Positions 60,429-64,000 of a DNA stretch of 64,000 nucleotides are shown in pieces. This DNA is from Bradyrhizobium japonicum USDA 6 (GTDB lineage: Bacteria; Pseudomonadota; Alphaproteobacteria; Rhizobiales; Xanthobacteraceae): assembly GCF_000284375.1 (NCBI RefSeq), contig NC_017249.1, positions 2,334,001-2,398,000 of the forward strand. Direction: 5' to 3'. The notes beneath the pieces were generated by a model. It searched no databases, had not been told where the DNA came from, and worked only from the letters and a program-made list of their open reading frames with translations. Position numbers and translations under genes: made by a program. Position 1 is the first letter of the stretch. Every line of letters begins with the position of its first letter.

Positions 60429-62330
60429 TCAGTTGGACTTCGCGTTTTCCTTGGCGTTCTCGGCCGTCGGCGAATCTGTCGGCGCAGGGTGCTTCTCGCC
60501 GGTGATGCGCCGCTTCAGGAGGTCCAGGAAGGGGGACGCCGCAGGCGACTGGCGGATCAGGCTTTCGGGGTCGGGGAAGATCAGCGGATCGTCCCAGGGA
60601 CCCTGCACCATGAAAGGCAATTGAAAGCCGGACGTTGTATTGAGGCTCGCCACGCCCTTCATGTCGTATTCGCGCGTCGGCACCGAGGCAGTGCCCGTCA
60701 GCGTGATCTTCGCAGCCGGCCCCTCGATGCGGATGTCCTCGGCGGTGGCGATCCCATCGGAGAATTTCACCGCGATGGTGAGGGTGTCAAAAGGGGTCGA
60801 GCCGTTGCGGAAATTGCCGCCACCCGACAGCGGCCGCCGCTCCAGCCGCTTCAGGAGCTGCTCGGCGTTGAAGCCCGAGATCGCACCGTCGTGCCCGGTC
60901 ACGGTGGCAGTGCCGTCGAGCGACTGCACGAGGCCGAACGGGCTCGAGCCGGAGGCCAGCAGCGAGACGTTGATGTTGCCGCGGCCGGACAGCTTGTTGA
61001 GGCCGAACAATTCGGAGGCGCAGGCCTGGAGATCGACATCGGTGAACTGGAATTGCGCCTTGACGTCGGCGACGGTGTCGGAGCGCGCGATCCCGAACGA
61101 GCCCTTGGCGATGCCGCCATAGACCTGGGCTTCGCCGACCGAGAGCGCCAGCGTGCCGTTGCGCAAATTGGCGCCGATCGCGGTGCGGCCGAGCTTCGAC
61201 GTCCCGACTGTCAGCCTGGCTGCCGACAGGCGCATGTCGAGGTCGGTGGTCGAAAGCCCGTTGAGATCGAACAGCTGCCTGTTCCAGTCGCGGGCGCCGC
61301 TGGCGAGCAGGCGGAAGGTCGAGATATAAGGTGTGAAGTCGAGCGCGTCGGCGGCAAGCGTCGCTTGCAGTGTCTGCCGGCCGTTATTGGCGTAGGTCAT
61401 CACGCCCTCGGCGGTGTTGCCGTCGAGCTCGACATTGACGTTGGTGAGCGCGATCGAGGCGCCGACGACATTGGCGCGCGCCTTCAGCGCGAAGCGGCCG
61501 AAGCCGCCGCTGCCTGGCTGCGGCTGACCGGTCCAGCGCAGCGCGTTGCGCAAGGACGGGCTGTCGATGGTGAGCGTGCCTTCCATCATCGGGCTGGTGC
61601 GGTTGGCGACGCTACCGTCGAAGGCGAGCTTGAGCGGGGCGCTGGCGATCCGTGCCTTCAGCCCGGAGCGGTCGCCGGAGAGGGCGGCGACGAAATCGGC
61701 GAAGCTGATCGAGCCGTCGACGCGCTCGCCGCGCCAGTCGAATTGTCCGGTCGCGGCGAAGGACCGCGAGATCGAGGGCCAGGCCAGCGACAGGTCGATG
61801 TCCTCGAACTTCTCGGCGGCGTGGGTGGTGGCGTCCTCGTAATTGAGCACACCGTCCTGGATCCTGATCTCGGAGAACGACACCTGGTTGTCGGCGCCCG
61901 GCTTCATGGTGCGCGCAATGGTCTGGATGAAGGGCGTCCAGTTGCTTTCACCATCCTGCTTCAGGCTGACATGGATGCGCGGCCGCAGCAGGGTGAGGTC
62001 GGCGATCTCGAACCGCTGCAGCAGCAGCGGCAGTAGCCGGAGATTGGCGGTGAGCACGTCGACATGGAGCGCGGGATCGCTGGTGCCGCCGCCCTTCAGG
62101 CCGACGTCATGGAACGAAATGTAGCTCGCCGGCAGCACCGAAATGTCGATGCTGCCTGCCACGCTGAGCTCGAGCCCGGTGACGTCGCGGATCTGCGTTT
62201 CCACCGCCTTGCGCAGCGCGTCGCGGTTGATGAGCCAGGAGGTCGCGATCAGGGCGATCAGCGCGAGGCCGAGCAGCGCCGCGATCGGCGTCCCGAGGCG
62301 CTTCATTCCTTGGGCCATGGTCAATGGCAT
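60429..62330 (-). CDS. AsmA-family protein
   Basis: The 633-residue protein has one N-terminal membrane helix (IAALLGLALIALIATSWLIN) and a long beta-rich periplasmic region of the AsmA type (TQIRDVTGLELSVAGSIDIS, LHVDVLTANLRLLPLLLQRF, GISGFNAEQLLKRLE-like C-terminal AsmA_2 segment). Such proteins are bridge-like phospholipid carriers between the two membranes. The C-terminal tail is Lys/Glu/Asn-rich. ATG 62330 fits the helix best; the frame is open to 62543, and ATGs at 62318 and 62306 are alternatives. Confidence 0.85.
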   Translation of the reverse strand: MPLTMAQGMKRLGTPIAALLGLALIALIATSWLINRDALRKAVETQIRDVTGLELSVAGSIDISVLPASYISFHDVGLKGGGTSDPALHVDVLTANLRLLPLLLQRFEIADLTLLRPRIHVSLKQDGESNWTPFIQTIARTMKPGADNQVSFSEIRIQDGVLNYEDATTHAAEKFEDIDLSLAWPSISRSFAATGQFDWRGERVDGSISFADFVAALSGDRSGLKARIASAPLKLAFDGSVANRTSPMMEGTLTIDSPSLRNALRWTGQPQPGSGGFGRFALKARANVVGASIALTNVNVELDGNTAEGVMTYANNGRQTLQATLAADALDFTPYISTFRLLASGARDWNRQLFDLNGLSTTDLDMRLSAARLTVGTSKLGRTAIGANLRNGTLALSVGEAQVYGGIAKGSFGIARSDTVADVKAQFQFTDVDLQACASELFGLNKLSGRGNINVSLLASGSSPFGLVQSLDGTATVTGHDGAISGFNAEQLLKRLERRPLSGGGNFRNGSTPFDTLTIAVKFSDGIATAEDIRIEGPAAKITLTGTASVPTREYDMKGVASLNTTSGFQLPFMVQGPWDDPLIFPDPESLIRQSPAASPFLDLLKRRITGEKHPAPTDSPTAENAKENAKSN

Positions 62331-62503
62331 GTCCTGATCGGGTTGGTCGCTGGAGCCGGAAGGGCGGACCGGGAAACCCGCGTGCCCACGCCCAACCCCC
62401 GCAACTTGATGGGTTTTCTTGTCGCTTTCAAGGCCGCGGACGGTTCTGCCCACGGCGTGGGCAGCTTCTATCACCGGAGGGCGGAACGGAGAACCCCGTA
62501 TCA

Positions 62504-62533
62504 TTGACGGCTTTGGAGGATTTCGCCTAATAA
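62504..62533 (+). promoter_or_regulatory. Candidate promoter for the CoA-transferase genes
   Basis: TTGACG (62504-62509) and TAATAA (62528-62533) are separated by 18 bp, 58 bp before the start of the subunit A gene. This fits a housekeeping-type promoter. Confidence 0.45.
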
Positions 62534-62590
62534 TCGCCGCCAATGAGGCGCGACGCCTGCCAGCCGAAGGTTCACCCGAAGGTTATTTGC

Positions 62591-63298
62591 ATGAACAAGG
62601 TCTATCCCGACGCCAAGTCGGCTCTCGAAGGCGTTCTGAAAGACAACATGATGATCATGTCGGGCGGCTTCGGCCTCTGCGGCATCGCCGAGGAGCTGTC
62701 GGACGCGATCCGCGAGTCCGGCGTCAAGGGCCTGACGGTCGTCTCCAACAATGCCGGCGTCGACGGCATCGGCCTCAGCCGCCTGCTCGAAACCCGCCAG
62801 ATCAGGAAGATGATCTCGTCCTATGTCGGCGAGAACAAGCTGTTCGCCCAGCAATTCCTGGCCGGCGAGCTGGAACTCGAATTCAATCCGCAGGGCACGC
62901 TGGCCGAGCGCATCCGCGCCGGCGGCGCCGGTATCCCGGCCTTCTACACCAAGACCGGCGTCGGCACGCTGATCGCCGAAGGCAAGGAAGTGAAGGAGTT
63001 CGACGGCGAGAAATACCTGATGGAGCGCGGCCTGTTCGCCGACCTCGCCATCGTGCACGCCTGGAAGGGCGACACCGCCGGCAACCTGATCTACCGCAAG
63101 ACCGCGCGCAACTTTAATCCGATGATGGCGACCGCCGCCAAGATCACGGTGGCCGAGGTCGAGCATCTGGTTCCGGCCGGTGAACTCAATCCCGACCACA
63201 TCCACACGCCCGGCATCTTCGTGAAGCGCATCGTCGAGGTCGGCACGGCCAAGAAGCGCATCGAATTCCGCAACACCCGCCCGCGCACGGCAGCTTGA
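62591..63298 (+). CDS. scoA: 3-oxoacid CoA-transferase subunit A
   Basis: The 235-residue protein is subunit A of a family I CoA-transferase that moves CoA between succinyl-CoA and acetoacetate (or 3-oxoadipate). The family signature is MIMSGGFGLCGIAEELSDAI; LTVVSNNAGVDGIGLSRLLE and GAGIPAFYTKTGVGTLIAEG are also conserved. ATG 62591 matches the family N-terminus (MNKVYPDAKSALEGVL); the frame from 62543 does not. Subunit B follows after 15 bp. Confidence 0.94.
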   Translation: MNKVYPDAKSALEGVLKDNMMIMSGGFGLCGIAEELSDAIRESGVKGLTVVSNNAGVDGIGLSRLLETRQIRKMISSYVGENKLFAQQFLAGELELEFNPQGTLAERIRAGGAGIPAFYTKTGVGTLIAEGKEVKEFDGEKYLMERGLFADLAIVHAWKGDTAGNLIYRKTARNFNPMMATAAKITVAEVEHLVPAGELNPDHIHTPGIFVKRIVEVGTAKKRIEFRNTRPRTAA

Positions 63299-63313
63299 GA
63301 TCAGGAGACTAAG

Positions 63314-63964
63314 ATGGCCTGGACCCGTGAACAGATGGCTGCGCGCGCCGCCAAGGAACTGCGTGACGGCTACTACGTCAATCTCGGCATCGGCATCCCG
63401 ACGCTGGTCTCGAACTTCATCCCCGATGGCGTCGATGTCAGCCTCCAGAGCGAGAACGGCATGCTCGGCATGGGCCCGTTCCCCTATGAGGACGAGGTGG
63501 ATGCCGACCTCATCAATGCCGGCAAGCAGACCGTGAGCGAGCTGCCGTCGACCTCGTATTTCTCAAGCGCGGATTCCTTCGGGATGATCCGCGGCGGCCA
63601 CATGGACCTGTCGATCCTCGGCGCCATGCAGGTGGCCCAGAACGGCGATCTCGCCAACTGGATGATCCCTGGCAAGATGGTCAAGGGCATGGGCGGCGCG
63701 ATGGATCTCGTCGCCGGCGTCAAGCGCGTCGTCGTCGTGATGGAGCATTCGGCCAAGGACGGCTCGAAGCTGCTGAAGAAGTGCAATCTGCCGCTGACCG
63801 GCGAGCGCGTGGTCGACATGGTCGTCACCGACCTTGCCGTCTTCACCATCGACAAGCATGGCGACGGCGGCATGGCCCTGATCGAGCTCGCCGACGGCGT
63901 CTCGCTCGACGAGGTCAAGGCCAAGACCGAAGCCGAATTCCGCGTCGCGCTGAAGAACACGTAA
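63314..63964 (+). CDS. scoB: 3-oxoacid CoA-transferase subunit B
   Basis: The 216-residue subunit B carries the catalytic glutamate in [16 protein letters not shown] and the conserved [20 protein letters not shown] segment. The N-terminal [17 protein letters not shown] loop also fits. With ScoA it forms the heteromer of acetoacetate/succinyl-CoA transferase. The context (no pca genes) favours acetoacetate over 3-oxoadipate, but this is inference. AGGAGA 6-11 bp upstream supports ATG 63314. Confidence 0.94.
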   Translation: MAWTREQMAARAAKELRDGYYVNLGIGIPTLVSNFIPDGVDVSLQSENGMLGMGPFPYEDEVDADLINAGKQTVSELPSTSYFSSADSFGMIRGGHMDLSILGAMQVAQNGDLANWMIPGKMVKGMGGAMDLVAGVKRVVVVMEHSAKDGSKLLKKCNLPLTGERVVDMVVTDLAVFTIDKHGDGGMALIELADGVSLDEVKAKTEAEFRVALKNT

Positions 63965-63986
63965 GGTCGTCGCTAAGGGGGCGCGC

Positions 63987-64000
63987 ATGACGATACGGTC
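63987..64000 (+). CDS. Possible start of the next gene (partial)
   Basis: ATG at 63987, preceded by AAGGGGG, begins an open frame that runs off the window after four codons. It may be the next gene, 22 bp after scoB. Too little is visible to say more. Confidence 0.25.

Overview
The window is 64 kb of high-GC chromosomal DNA from an alphaproteobacterium, most likely Bradyrhizobium or a close relative (Hyphomicrobiales). This rests on protein families (GapR/DUF2312, DUF1244, DUF882 and DUF1036 proteins, an aa3-type oxidase subunit IV, a three-part proton-translocating transhydrogenase) and on several palindromic repeat families typical of that group. I could not run database searches; product names come from reading motifs and overall sequence likeness.

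Layout. 0-6.5 kb: tail of an EAL protein, a FeeM-type N-acyl amino acid synthase, then the envelope/housekeeping run pal-cpoB-tilS-ftsH. 6.5-10.2 kb: intergenic palindromes, an alpha/beta hydrolase, a branched-chain-type solute-binding protein and an EamA exporter preceded by a frameshifted TetR gene. 10.8-15.1 kb: an accessory-looking stretch (hydrolase, winged-helix/TPR regulator, GST-like protein, decayed repeats, a possible gene remnant). 15.1-18.2 kb: a polytopic membrane protein, a Flp pilin and a TetR regulator. 18.3-30 kb: pyruvate kinase, GapR, two cell-wall enzymes (DUF882/M15 and L,D-transpeptidase), an NtrC-type response regulator and an M3 oligopeptidase. 30-38.8 kb: a very large membrane patatin, a 50-residue oxidase subunit, pntAA-pntAB-pntB, a 56-residue Cys/His/Trp protein, a hydrolase, a calcium/proton antiporter and a cupin. 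38.9-44.5 kb: a Pro/Ala-rich membrane-anchored protein, a TPR lipoprotein, rpsU, aqpZ, purEK and a diguanylate cyclase.

44.5-48.2 kb is a second accessory stretch. An intact IS630-type element sits exactly in the stop codon of the diguanylate cyclase gene, and beyond it an isochorismatase-family hydrolase is bracketed by inverted copies of a roughly 100-bp repeat. Small Hyphomicrobiales proteins follow, including two DUF465/YdcH proteins. 48.3-64 kb: a LhgO-like flavoenzyme, a three-PAS GGDEF-EAL protein, a GlpD-like dehydrogenase, polyamine-type ABC genes potGHI (no binding protein), a convergent sugar/polyol-type ABC operon (binding protein plus two permeases, no ATPase), an AsmA-family protein and the two subunits of a 3-oxoacid CoA-transferase.

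Main oddities: apparent one-base losses in 5-nt G/C runs in tilS and in a TetR gene; an IS insertion that regenerates the host stop codon; a cargo-like unit between inverted repeats; repeats that supply stop codons; 30-bp palindromes placed between convergent operons; and two convergent ABC operons each lacking the part the other has.
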